Positions 37,937-47,972 of a DNA stretch of 64,000 nt are shown here, piece by piece. This stretch comes from Schizochytrium sp. CCTCC M209059 (lineage: Eukaryota; Sar; Bigyra; Thraustochytrida; Thraustochytriidae). Positions within the stretch are counted from its first letter, which is position 1, and each line of letters starts with the position of its first letter. The stretch spans positions 230,627 through 294,626 of the forward strand of contig KN805386.1 in NCBI GenBank assembly GCA_000818945.1, given 5' to 3'. The translations under genes and the position numbers were made by a program. The notes under the pieces are model-generated. The model was not told the origin of the DNA, searched no databases, and saw only the letters and a list, made by a program, of their open reading frames with translations.

Positions 37937-39496
37937 TCAAATGGCGTCAATCCGTGCAATGAGCTCCTCGTAACATGCTTCGGCCAAGTATAGACGACGC
38001 TGAAAAGGTATAGACTTAACCTCATGAAAAAATTTGTTTGGCAGCATCCGGAGCCGACTCGATGTAGCTGAAAAAGGTGTCAAAGCCGACTCGATTGGGG
38101 TCGCTCTCGTGCACGAGCAAGATCGGCTTCTCCTCCTGAAGTGCCGTCTCGAGCTCCATGCGCACCGCACCCTCGAAGACTGTCGTGGAGAGGAGAAAAA
38201 GCTAGCACTTTGACGCGCGAATGCCGCGACGCATGGCGTCCTCTGCCAGATTGCCCCGACTCTCTTGATCAAACCTGACCTTGAGGCCTCGATTCTTCAA
38301 TTTCTATGCCATGAGGTTGCATGCGTCGCCGGTGTCCAACCGTAGATGGCGCAAGAAGACATGGAATTCGAGACCAGGAGGTAAATCCTGACGATTCGTT
38401 CTGAGGACCTCTTCTGGAAATGACCAGCCCGACAGAAGCATTGTCTCGTGCATAAAGGCCCGCAGATAGTCGACTTCTCCGTCATTCCACGGATACCTCA
38501 GCAGACTGAGCGTGGCAATGCCGCACTTGCACAGCACTGCAAAGTCTACTTTGAGACCGACCTTTTGAAGCTCGCGATTGTATCACATCTGCTTGACATG
38601 GATTTTGTCCGCAAACACGTGTGAAAGCTTGTCCAGGAGCCATTGCGGATTCAGAACGACCTTGTCGTGCAAGCTTTCTGTTGCGCGAAGATGGACGAGC
38701 ATGCCGAACTCGTGGAAAAAGCTCAAAAACTTGTCGGTCTGATCACCGGCCTGTTACTTGGCCGCGAGTTCTTGCGCTGCATTAAAAGACACATAGTTGC
38801 AGTCGAGCTTCAGCAGGTTGTCCAATACCTTGAGCCAGCGCAACGAGATCTTTCGCGAAACGGTCTCGAGCGACAACGCACGTGTTTGATAGCACTTCAC
38901 AACTCCGAGGCATGGCCCGTTTCGCGACTCATGTTACCAATGGGGGAGAAGCTCAGCTCTCCTGCGGGGTTGAAGAAGATGTTTACATTCTCATTAACAG
39001 ACAAATGTTCGATGAGGATCTCTTCCACGTCGTTGGCGTCAGCTGACGCCTGGTCATAGTGCGTGGCCACCAGAATACTGGGCGCAGCTGGCGCATGCAG
39101 CTTGACCGAGTTGAGCCCAAAGAAAAGGTACTCCACGGCTTTCTCTTGTTTGCCGAAAAGTTCTTTCGTGTTGAAGACGACCATGAAGACGCCGCCCTCG
39201 CGCGTGAGGAAAATGTGGCGCAGCGCGTAACAGACCCCCTGACCCGCATCGTCCCAGATTGTAATGAAGATCTTCTCGCCAGATTGCGTCTTGCCAGCCA
39301 TGTTCTCGATTTCCGCAAATTCAGACCGCTGCGCTATCTCGACCTCGGGCACAAACTTCGCGTGCACCTCTGCAACGAAAGGCCGCGCGGCAAAAGAACG
39401 TCGGCGTCCAACGATGAGCTTGGACGCCCTACGGCTGATGCGCCTAGGCAGCGACTGCCTCTTCTTGCTCCTCGGTTGCTCCGTTTGCGTGGACAT
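37937..39496 (-). pseudogene. Decayed ROCO (Roc-COR) gene with TIR-like C-terminal part
   Basis: ROCO proteins are large Ras-like GTPases used in signalling. Reading from 39496, a Roc domain is recognisable: the G3 motif appears as I-W-D-D-A-G-Q and the G4 region as A-T-H-Y-D, but the P-loop is missing, with sequence jumping from L-I-V-G-R-R-R to P-F-V-A-E-V-H. The frame stops near 38897. The COR continuation (R-W-L-K-V-L-D-N-L-L-K-L-D) is in a different frame. That second frame is interrupted by TAA (38754-38756), a TGA and two TAGs. It ends in a TIR-like block: M-R-R-G-I-R-A-S-K-C, then M-E-L-E-T-A-L, then K-P-I-L-L-V-H-E-S-D-P. A last frame change reaches a helical end at 37937. Several stops plus frame changes plus a lost P-loop indicate a pseudogene. 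The 199-residue N-terminal ORF could still be expressed. Confidence 0.85.
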
Positions 39497-39908
39497 TGAA
39501 AATATCTTGGTCCCGGATCTGATGTCATTTGCTTGACAAGTGCCTTTTTTTTGCGAGTGTATAATGATATGTTATCCTAAAATGGAACGAGAATGACATG
39601 GCCTCGAAAAAACTTATAAGGGAAGTCGAGCAAGTCGTTTTGCTCTGAAAAAGAAAGGTCCCTTGCCCAGTCCAGGTTAGCCGCGTTTAGGTCAGCAGTG
39701 TCCTCGTTTCCTTGTATCGTCTTCAAAATCGAACTTCACTTTTGTTGCTGAAGTAGACCCCTCGGTCTTTGTGCCTTCCGGAACGCATTTTAAAGCACCC
39801 GTTGCAACAGGGGCCAGAGCAAACTCTTCTTTAATTTTACTTTATCCTCAAGAGCAAAAGAGAATCATACAATGTCATTGATGACCATAAAAAGCAAGTT
39901 GTCCGTCA
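39497..39908. other. Intergenic region
   Basis: AT-rich relative to its neighbours, with no coding feature seen on either strand. Confidence 0.5.
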
Positions 39909-41864
39909 TTAGGCGCCCGTCGCGCTAAATGATTTTCTTGACGTCGAGCCTGCGAGAACCAGTGGGTGCGAGGAGCGCGCTGAGAACGAAGATGACATGT
40001 ACTTTTGGACCGGTGGTCCAGAATTCGCAGCCGCGATAGCTTGTGCGCGGTGAAGATTCGCGCGACGCGATGCTAAATTAGAAGTCGGTGATCCCTGATG
40101 GGGCGCAATAGATCGTGACGATGGCGAGCTCGTGAGAGATACAGGCAACGGTTTGCGCTCGAAATGACTAGTTTCGTGATCGCCAAGAATCCTTCGGCTC
40201 GGGGACGGTAGCAAGAGAGCGCCAACAAAGGGTGAATTTCGATTCTGTCCCGAAGCGTGCAGCGGACTACCCACGGAAGGAGATGGACTGCGAGCCACCG
40301 CAATGCGACGTTGCTGCTCACGCAGGTCTTCCTGACGCCGTGACACCTCCTCATCGCTCCGCTTGCGCTGAATCTCCAGTAAGCCCGATGATCGAGGTCG
40401 TGCGCGTTTCTCAGAGTCCCTTGGTGCGAGGAGTGCTTCGCGGTCCGCGCTCGAATCTACTATATTACAATACACGGGAATCTTGCGCTCCTGCACCACC
40501 TGATCTTCGCTGTCCAACAGACGAATACGCAGCGAGCCATGATGCTCGCCTGCGCGCCTGCACACAATATGCACAATGGCCTCGCGCGAGAGCCCGACGG
40601 CCATCTCGCGCGGATCTAAAAGCAAGTCGGCGCCAGGAACGCCCTCAAAATGCATGGCTGCATGCGTTGTAAACGGGCACTTGTTCTGCACAACAATTCG
40701 GAAATTGTGCGTAGACCCGCACACCAAGACTCCCATGTCTAGATACTCGCCTTCGAAGGGAAGCCACCTCTTGCGATGGTTTTCAAACTCAAACGGCGCC
40801 AAGAGTTCGAGGAGCGTTGGATCCCAGAGCTCCTCCGCGCGCCAAAAGGATTTGCGGTTCTTGCGCTGCGGATCATTCTCGAACGAAGGAGGCATGGAAG
40901 CGCCGTTGCGCCGGTTCGTGCCCGCTGCGGCTGGTGAAAGCATGGACGGATCGGCGTCTACGGCGATTGTTGACCAGCGCTTTTTCTTAGTTGAGACCAT
41001 CTCAAAGCCGTGAGGATTGATTTTGCTTTCCCTGCGACCATGCGCAGGCGACGTCGATGGACGATGACCGCTCTGTGCCTTGTCGTCAAGCGAGACGGGG
41101 GCATGGCGAATATTTTTGGTGGGACGGTGTTTGCCATTGCGCGTCTTTTCAAGAGCATCGAGCATGGCAGCATGTTTGCGTGTATTGCGGAGGTCAAGCA
41201 GGTCGATCAGCTGGTCGATGCGAGCCTTGGCGTCGCCCTGAAAGGCAATGAGGGCGCAGCGGGCCAAGACTTCTACAAAGGCCGCATAGTCGAGCTCGGT
41301 AGGATGCTCGTTGCTGCACGTCCGGCGCTGGCGCTGCCAAGCGAAGTGCAAGCCTGCGTGGCTGATAATATCCGGCACAAGTCCATAGTTGCTGGCAAAG
41401 GTGACGAGTTCGGTGAGCGATATTGTGTTGTTCGCGACTTCGATGAGTGCAAGCGTGAGTGGGGCGTTGGCGTCTGTGAGTCCGGTGTTGACTGCATTTG
41501 GTGTCAATAGGCTCGCGTAGTAGTCAAAGATAAGACGTAATGTCCCGGGTCTCTCGCTGGGCACGTCTCGACACTCGTACGAGCGCGTGTCGTAGTAAAA
41601 TTTGGCGTTGAAGAGTTTATCTTCGGGCCGAAGTTTGTCCGATTTCTCGCGTCTCTCTGCAAACGCCTCGTACCTTTTGGCGGCGTGTGTCGTGCCGTGC
41701 GAAGCAAACCTCGTGTCCTCCACCTTGCGAGCTCTGTCGAGGACCCAGCGCACCACGGGGTCTTGCAATTCCGGCACGCCATCGCCTTCTTGCATTCTGC
41801 TGGGTTCCTCTCCGTCTTTATGGTCCTCCACAACGTCAAGCGGCGTAAGGTGGACGGGCGCCAT
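39909..41864 (-). CDS. ASH/MSP-like domain protein, probably cilium-associated
   Basis: 651 residues from the ATG complementary to 41862-41864. The upstream extension uses GTG only. The N-terminal half is helical, and a stretch around residues 100-215 (L-R-L-I-F-D-Y-Y-A-S-L-L-T, then E-L-D-Y-A-A-F-V-E-V-L-A-R-C-A) resembles a paired EF-hand-like or helical-bundle fold without clear calcium loops. Residues ~370-450 form an immunoglobulin-like beta domain: L-D-M-G-x-L-V-C-G-x-x-x-x-F-R-I-V-V-Q-N-K-x-P-F, then a P-R-E-M-A-V-G-L segment. This is the ASH/MSP-like pattern found in ciliary and centrosomal proteins. The rest is Ser/Arg-rich and disordered. The ciliary role is inferred from the fold class and from other ciliary genes in the window. 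Confidence 0.7.
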   Translation of the reverse strand: MAPVHLTPLDVVEDHKDGEEPSRMQEGDGVPELQDPVVRWVLDRARKVEDTRFASHGTTHAAKRYEAFAERREKSDKLRPEDKLFNAKFYYDTRSYECRDVPSERPGTLRLIFDYYASLLTPNAVNTGLTDANAPLTLALIEVANNTISLTELVTFASNYGLVPDIISHAGLHFAWQRQRRTCSNEHPTELDYAAFVEVLARCALIAFQGDAKARIDQLIDLLDLRNTRKHAAMLDALEKTRNGKHRPTKNIRHAPVSLDDKAQSGHRPSTSPAHGRRESKINPHGFEMVSTKKKRWSTIAVDADPSMLSPAAAGTNRRNGASMPPSFENDPQRKNRKSFWRAEELWDPTLLELLAPFEFENHRKRWLPFEGEYLDMGVLVCGSTHNFRIVVQNKCPFTTHAAMHFEGVPGADLLLDPREMAVGLSREAIVHIVCRRAGEHHGSLRIRLLDSEDQVVQERKIPVYCNIVDSSADREALLAPRDSEKRARPRSSGLLEIQRKRSDEEVSRRQEDLREQQRRIAVARSPSPSVGSPLHASGQNRNSPFVGALLLPSPSRRILGDHETSHFERKPLPVSLTSSPSSRSIAPHQGSPTSNLASRRANLHRAQAIAAANSGPPVQKYMSSSFSARSSHPLVLAGSTSRKSFSATGA

Positions 41865-43763
41865 CTTCTTCTTTCTCCCCCTCCCCACTCCCCCGCTTGC
41901 GAGACTACGTCACGAGCCTCCGCTGGCGGTCTGCGCACAAAAGACTTTGCCAACCTCTCGCGCTCTTTGCTCTCGCTCGCGCTCTCTCTCTCTCTGCGCC
42001 CCGCGTATGTGCATTCGCGTGCCGTACGAATATGCGCGCGTCCCAGGCTCGGGGATCGTGGGCGTCCCATCCGAGTCCCAGTCCATCTCGGCGCGGCGCG
42101 GACCCAAGAGCCCAGTCCAGGGGCACTCGATTTGTTTTTAACGGACTCACGGGCGCACCAAGGGTTCTTGGAAAAAGGGTTGTCCAGGCCTCGTTCTGCG
42201 ACCAATCCCAAGTTCCGCACGGACGATGCGCGGACGGGGCGAGACGCCGCTTCGGCCGCGGGGAAACCTTGCGCAGCCCCCGTCGCACTGCTCTTGGCGG
42301 CGCAAGGTACTTTCTGGGCGCGTCAGTTTTGATGCTGTTCTATCAGCAACCATGGCATGAGGCTCGCGTCGAAGGTTTCTGCAGCGACGGAAGGTTGCTG
42401 GAGCGATGCGCGCGGCCTCAGTTTGCCCCTTGTAAATGAGGTCGCCACCTTTGGCGCGATTTCGAGAACATCTTGCTTCGTGGCATCAGAAAATGCCAGA
42501 CTAGGACAAGTTGAATGCTGCCTTGCGAAAGCGGCGCTCGGGGTCTGGTGGAGTTGGGCGTGAAAAGTGTGGCCAGAACAGGAGATGAGATGAGATGAGA
42601 TGATTTGCACCATAGTTCAGGGACGATCGAGCTGGGGAAGCGCGATGCGCGAACGTTGTTGGTCACTTCACAAGGTGATAGTAGTATTGCTGGCTGCTGG
42701 CTGATCGATATTTGCGTAGAGAAGACGCCATTTGTCGTCTTTTTTTCTTTCTTTTTTTCCTTATGAGGGGCAGCTGGTCGCTGCTGCCGGTCAAAGTGGC
42801 AGTTTTCCCACCCCGGGTCATATGGAGACGTGTCGCGGGCACATGATGAAGATCCAGTGATGCCTCGGGCCTTGCGAGCAGCAGAACCGCATCTGAAACG
42901 CCTAAAGACCTAGCGGGCAGCAGAACTGCAACTACAAAGCCCCAAAGGACTCATTCGTTCAACCAAGTAGCCAAAGAATCAGCCAGTAGTTTCGGCCAGC
43001 CATCGAACCAGCCAGCGAGGTAGCCTGCAAAAGCCTGCAAGCAGCAGCAGATTCGCTTTTTTTTTTTTGCAGTCAGCGCCAGCGCCACCAATCTCGTTGC
43101 GAGACGTCAATCGGTAACAAGTGAAGCGTCCCGTTGCCCCAACAACCCGCCCAAATCGTTTTTTTGCAGATTCGTTTGCAACGGCCGTGCTTCGAGTTGG
43201 CAGTGAATCTCGGCACCAGTTTGAGCAACCCAGTCTTTACTTGTCACTGACCAAAAACATTCAGCCATTCGACCAACCAAGCACGCATCCATCCTTATAG
43301 AGTCACTCCAGTCACTCCACCAACGAGCGGCGATCGTTTTTGTGCGCGTATTGGTGGCGAGAAGAAAACGCAAGGCACGTGCATCTGCGGCGAGAAGAAA
43401 ACACAAGGCGCACGTGTATTGACGAGGTCCACATCCCGTAGGACACCAGGCCAACCTGTGTTCGACCGCTGCTGCGGCTGCTGCACTGCTTGTCGCATTG
43501 TGGTCTCAGCATCAATCGTCCGTCCATTCATTTGATCCGTTCGGTTGCTAGGCTGCACGTGCGAAACAAAAGGAGAGCTTCGCTGTCACCGTCATTGTCA
43601 TCGTCACGACATCGGCATCCTCGTTATCCACCTTCACTTTTATCGTTATCAAGATCGAGACCGAATTCAGAGTCGAGCCCGCAAGCCAGGGCCAAGAGCT
43701 AAGAAGCTAAATTGTCTGGGTTGTGGTGGTGGCCATTGATTGACTACGCCGCGCGCATTGCCT

Positions 43764-43801
<38 letters not shown>

Positions 43802-44654
43802 TGCGCGCCTCCGCTCTTCCTTCCTGCGAACCTCCGGGACGCCACGCAAGTACTCTCGCTCGCCTATTTCGGCGTCCCTTTCGTACCCATTTTGCGCTCC
43901 GGCTGCGAACTTCTCACGGCCCGTGGTCGTGCCCGTTGCGGGCAACCAGTCAAAGCATCGAGGCGTCGGCAGCGAGGAATCTTACTCGTGAGACCGCGTT
44001 ATCTTCCAGCGGCTACGCGGCCATTCATTGTGCGCCCCATCGCATCTGCTGCTGCGGCGACCTCTCGTGAGGCCACCGAGACCGAGAGGCAAGGCCTAGC
44101 CCGGGCCCGAGGTTGAGGCCGACATCACCTCTCCGCGTCGACGCGTACCCTTGTCTCGCCGGGCGTGACGTCGCGCCACGTCGCGTGTACGCAGCTTCTT
44201 GAAGACAGCCGTCTGCAAACCCTGAACGGCGCCTCGCGCAAAGAAGAAGAAGAAGACCAAAACACAGCCGCAGCACCCAAGGTTTTGGAGGAAACAGGCG
44301 CCGCGCTTTGTGGCACCTTTTGCCCTTCATCCTCACAACAAGCAGCCTGCCTGCCTGCATCTGCTCCGCATCTGCATCCGATCCGCCTCCGCACGGCTAG
44401 TATCTCCCCGGCCTCGCGCCCTGCCAAGTGCCGCGCTGCGTGGCCTCGGTCCCTGCTTCTCCAGGCCCTGCGACCGCGCCTCTCCAGCCAGCCGCCTTCC
44501 GCGGCCGCTCGCTCGTAGCCGGCTGGGCGAAGGCGCGAGGCGCCGCGGTGTGCGGAGCCGGTGCGGCGCTGGAACTTGTGCCGGGCTGTGAGGGAGGAGA
44601 GAGCCTGCCTGGGAGGTTAGTTAGTTAGTTGGTTGGGTAGGTTAGGTACCCAGG
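41865..44654. other. 2.8-kb intergenic region without a confident gene
   Basis: Holds a TGAGA repeat (about 42580-42603), poly-T tracts near 42741-42759 and 43058-43069, and a CAG repeat at about 43766-43801. Phrases built on GCAGCAGAACYGCA recur near 42881-42930. All open frames overlap without homology. The last part is probably the promoter and 5' UTR of the first LURP-one-like gene. Confidence 0.4.
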
Positions 44655-45395
44655 ATGGCGCTGGGCAAAACCCCTCGACGCGAAGCGGCGGATCCTGCGG
44701 CGGAGTTCGCGGAGGAGGTCAAGATGGCGACAGTCGTGGACGTGGACGACGTGCTCTGGGCGGGCGGCGACGCCTTCGACAAGGAGGTCCCCGTGGCGAG
44801 CGTGGTCGACGGCGAGAACCGGAAACGCACGGTGCTTGATGACATGATGGGCCTCTTTGTGGAACGCGAGACCTACAAGTGCTTCTCGCGCGTGGGCGCC
44901 AAGAAGGGCTTCATCCTCAAGGACAAGCGCGGGTCCGTCGTGCTCACCGTCGCCCTGCCCAAGGAGAGGGGCGATCCCATCGAGGTGGCCAACGCGCACA
45001 ACAGGGGCATCTTTGCGCTTCAGGCAGACCGAACCGACGAGCACGCCTATGAGCTTATCTTCAGGGACTCGCACGCGAATGCGTTCACCGTCTCTGGACC
45101 AGATTGGGAGAGGTCTTGCTTCTCTGTTCAAGGCTCTGTCGCTGGCTTGGGATTTGGTTCGTCGCTCAATATCAAGTTTTCCGGAGATGTCTGCTTTGGT
45201 CCTTTTCTCCGGACGTACATCATGGATGATCATGACAACATCCTCGCTTCCGTGCAGCACAGTGCTCCCGGCGTGGATCGCGAGTTCACGGGAATCGAGT
45301 TCACGATCAACGAGTGCCCCGAGGATACGGATCTTGGTCTCGTCGTGGTCATGTTCATTGGGTACATTTTGATTCGCAAGTATGAGAGCGAGTGA
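44655..45395 (+). CDS. LURP-one/phospholipid-scramblase-like protein, tandem copy 1
   Basis: 246 residues from the ATG at 44655, no intron. After an acidic ~60-residue lead, the body alternates beta strands and ends in a hydrophobic C-terminal helix (D-L-G-L-V-V-V-M-F-I-G-Y-I-L-I) followed by R-K-Y-E-S-E. Twelve or so strands wrapped around a C-terminal hydrophobic helix is the Tubby/LURP-one (LOR)/scramblase fold. The blocks G-x-x-L-K-D and I-K-F-S-G-D fit that class, but no single motif is decisive. The second copy lies 1.57 kb downstream on the same strand with about 70% identity by eye. Function is unknown; membrane or phosphoinositide association is inference. Confidence 0.6.
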   Translation: MALGKTPRREAADPAAEFAEEVKMATVVDVDDVLWAGGDAFDKEVPVASVVDGENRKRTVLDDMMGLFVERETYKCFSRVGAKKGFILKDKRGSVVLTVALPKERGDPIEVANAHNRGIFALQADRTDEHAYELIFRDSHANAFTVSGPDWERSCFSVQGSVAGLGFGSSLNIKFSGDVCFGPFLRTYIMDDHDNILASVQHSAPGVDREFTGIEFTINECPEDTDLGLVVVMFIGYILIRKYESE

Positions 45396-46969
45396 GTGAG
45401 TGAGCTTTGTGGGCGCCAAGAGCCTGCGCTTCTCATCTTCATCTTGTATTCATTGTACCATTCCTTCTCTCTTCTCTGCTCTTTTCTCTTCCCCCTCATT
45501 TTACCTTCTTATTCTCTCTTCGGAAAGCGAGCGATTCATCGAATAAATCATTGACCCAAGTACGTAGTATGCTACTACACATTGTTGTGACAAGGTCTCG
45601 CTGAATGCCTCGCTGAAGAATTTATCAAATATTTTGTTGTTGACTGCTCTGATTTTTTGTTTCCTCAAAGGAAAAAGTCCTCAAAGGCGGGTCTTGAATA
45701 TTTAAAACGTCTTCGACGCCAATATCATCGTCGTCGTCGTCGTCGTCGTCGTCATCATCGTTCTCTTCGCCCGTGTCGCATTCGCGGATTTTGAGAATGA
45801 TGCGCTGCTTATCTGGCCACGACATCTTCGCTGCTCGAATTCGCAAACTTGCCTCTCTCTCTTTCCCCCCCTCCGCGCTTGTAAAATGGCTGCTTGCTGT
45901 ACGAGCCCACCTAGATCACATCCGTCAGCACGATATCGCACGCTTTCGTACTCCGCCTTGTCCCATCCTTCCGTCGCACGTCCCGCCCTCCAACCAACCA
46001 GACGCAACAACTAGATGCATGCGCGTCGCTCGGCAACCCCCTCCGCTCGCTCGTCGCGTCGCCGCCAAAGCCTCCTCTTTCCCTGATCTGATCTGATCTG
46101 ATCTGATCTGCGCCACGTCCTCCACCGCCAGCGCGACGCTCGACGTGCGCGCGACAACTGCGAGCTGCGCCCGTCGCGCGCGTGCCCAAGCAGGTTTCCC
46201 CCCGTCAACAATTGTGCACGTTATGCCTCGGACTCCACGAGGACTTTTCGCGGCCAGCGCAGGCAGCGCCGCTACACCGGGCGCGCGCTTGCGTGCGCGC
46301 GCGACGCAGAGGTCGGATGAAGGACGCGGCGACGACGAGCGGCGGCGGCGACGCCAAGGCGCCAGAACACGCGCGCACACGCACATATTTTAACTCCACA
46401 GGGCATGCGATCGAATCTCAGCCCGACCATCTCTTGCTTCGTATTTCTTGAGTGCGCGTGCACAGCACGAGCGACACTGCGACGGGCGGCTCGGCGACTG
46501 CTCGCAGATGGCCAGCCCGTGCTGCCTAAGAGGTCGAGCCATGGCCAGCTAGAGCTGCAGCTAGCTGCCCGAGCATCGTTCCGGGTGCGGTGACGGCGGT
46601 AGATGCCTGTATGCCTACCTGCATCGTGGGTGAGCGACTGCACCGAGCCGCGTCCGTCCGTGGCGCACGAGCAGCCGTGCCAAAGACGAAATCCACGCCG
46701 ACCCAACCCAATCCAACCCAAGCAAGTGGGCAGGCAGGGTTGGTGGTACGTAGGTGGGTATCGGTGGAGGGGGGTGAAGTTGCCGGACTTCAGACCATCC
46801 GGTTCTCCGCTGTTCGCAAGGCCCCTCAGAGACAGATCTCAAAAAGGGAGCCTTCGCACACGCGCACGCCCGCTCGCCCCCGCCCGCCCGCCCGCCTGAC
46901 ATCCCTTTTTGTCCCTTGTTTGGAGCCAATTCCGTTTCGAGCGGTGGTGCACCTGGTGGCGGCTGGGCG
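45396..46969. other. Intergenic region between the tandem copies
   Basis: Holds copy 1's 3' UTR, an 18-nt phrase AAGGTCTCGCTGAATG-like at about 45590-45608 that recurs after copy 2, a CGT repeat (about 45729-45755) and a TGATC repeat (about 46085-46111). A 66-residue minus-strand frame (45625-45825, starting M-S-W-P-D-K) with a poly-Asp run could be a small gene but has no recognisable relatives. Confidence 0.4.
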
Positions 46970-47713
46970 ATGGAATCGACGAGCACGATGAGCGAACCAT
47001 CTAAACGCGTAAGCCCAGCAGATTTTGCAGATTTTGCAGATGAGATCAAGATGGCCACGCACGTGGACATGAACGACACATCTTGGGAAGGCGACAGAAA
47101 TGAGGTACCCATGGCCAGCGTGGTCAATGCCGAGAACAGGAGACGCTCGATCAACGATGAATGGATGAGTCTTTTTGCGGAACAAGAATCTTACAAGTGC
47201 TACGCACGCGTGGGCACGAGAAGGGGCTACACCCTCAAGGACAGCCGCGAGTCCGTCGTACTCACCATCGTCATTCCCCAAGACAAAGACGACCCGATTG
47301 AGATTGTCAACGCCCATAACAGAGGCATCTTTGCACTTCAGCCGAAGCGAATCGATGAACACGCTTACGAATTTGTTTTTAGGGACTCACGCGCGAACGA
47401 ATTCACCGTTTGCGGACCAGACTGGGAAAGGTCTTGCTTCTCTGTGCAAGGTTCCGTTGCTGGCACAGGCTTCGGCTCCTCGCTCAAGATCAAGTTTTCC
47501 GGAGACGTGTGCTTTGGTCCCTTTCTCAATACGATCATTGAGGATGACTTTGATAGAATCCTCGCCACCGTGCATCACGGTCCTCCGAGCGTGGACCGCG
47601 AATTTACAGGCTCGCAGCTTACAATCAACGAGTGCCCCGCAGATACAGATGTCGGTTTGGTCGTGGTCATGTTCATCGCGTTCATTTTGATTCAGAGGTA
47701 CGAAAGCGACTGA
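46970..47713 (+). CDS. LURP-one/phospholipid-scramblase-like protein, tandem copy 2
   Basis: 247 residues from the ATG at 46970; the frame is open further up but only from a TTG. It aligns with copy 1 over its full length. Shared blocks include V-A-S/M-A-S-V-V, Y-K-C-[FY]-[SA]-R-V-G, N-A-H-N-R-G-I-F-A-L-Q, G-P-D-W-E-R-S-C-F-S-V-Q-G-S-V-A, F-S-G-D-V-C-F-G-P-F-L and the C-terminal hydrophobic helix. The N-terminal ~30 residues differ most. Codon use is similar to copy 1. Duplication followed by divergence is clear. The fold assignment is tentative, as for copy 1. Confidence 0.6.
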   Translation: MESTSTMSEPSKRVSPADFADFADEIKMATHVDMNDTSWEGDRNEVPMASVVNAENRRRSINDEWMSLFAEQESYKCYARVGTRRGYTLKDSRESVVLTIVIPQDKDDPIEIVNAHNRGIFALQPKRIDEHAYEFVFRDSRANEFTVCGPDWERSCFSVQGSVAGTGFGSSLKIKFSGDVCFGPFLNTIIEDDFDRILATVHHGPPSVDREFTGSQLTINECPADTDVGLVVVMFIAFILIQRYESD

Positions 47714-47972
47714 CCTCGCTCTCATCAGCTAGCTCTTTATTGTCCTGCCTCGATCCCTTTATTGTAACGCTCAAGCGCGCGTGCAAGCGAGCGTTCGGGC
47801 GAGTGAGTGAGTTCTTGAATTCGTTCGTCGGGTCCGCTCCAAGATTTCACCGCACGAGCATCACCGTTGCAAGGTCTCGCTGAATGTCCAAGCAAACACC
47901 AATTGGCCACAAAGCAGATTCGCTCGCTCCCGAATCTTACCATATTTTTGAACTTTATAAATCATATTAATG

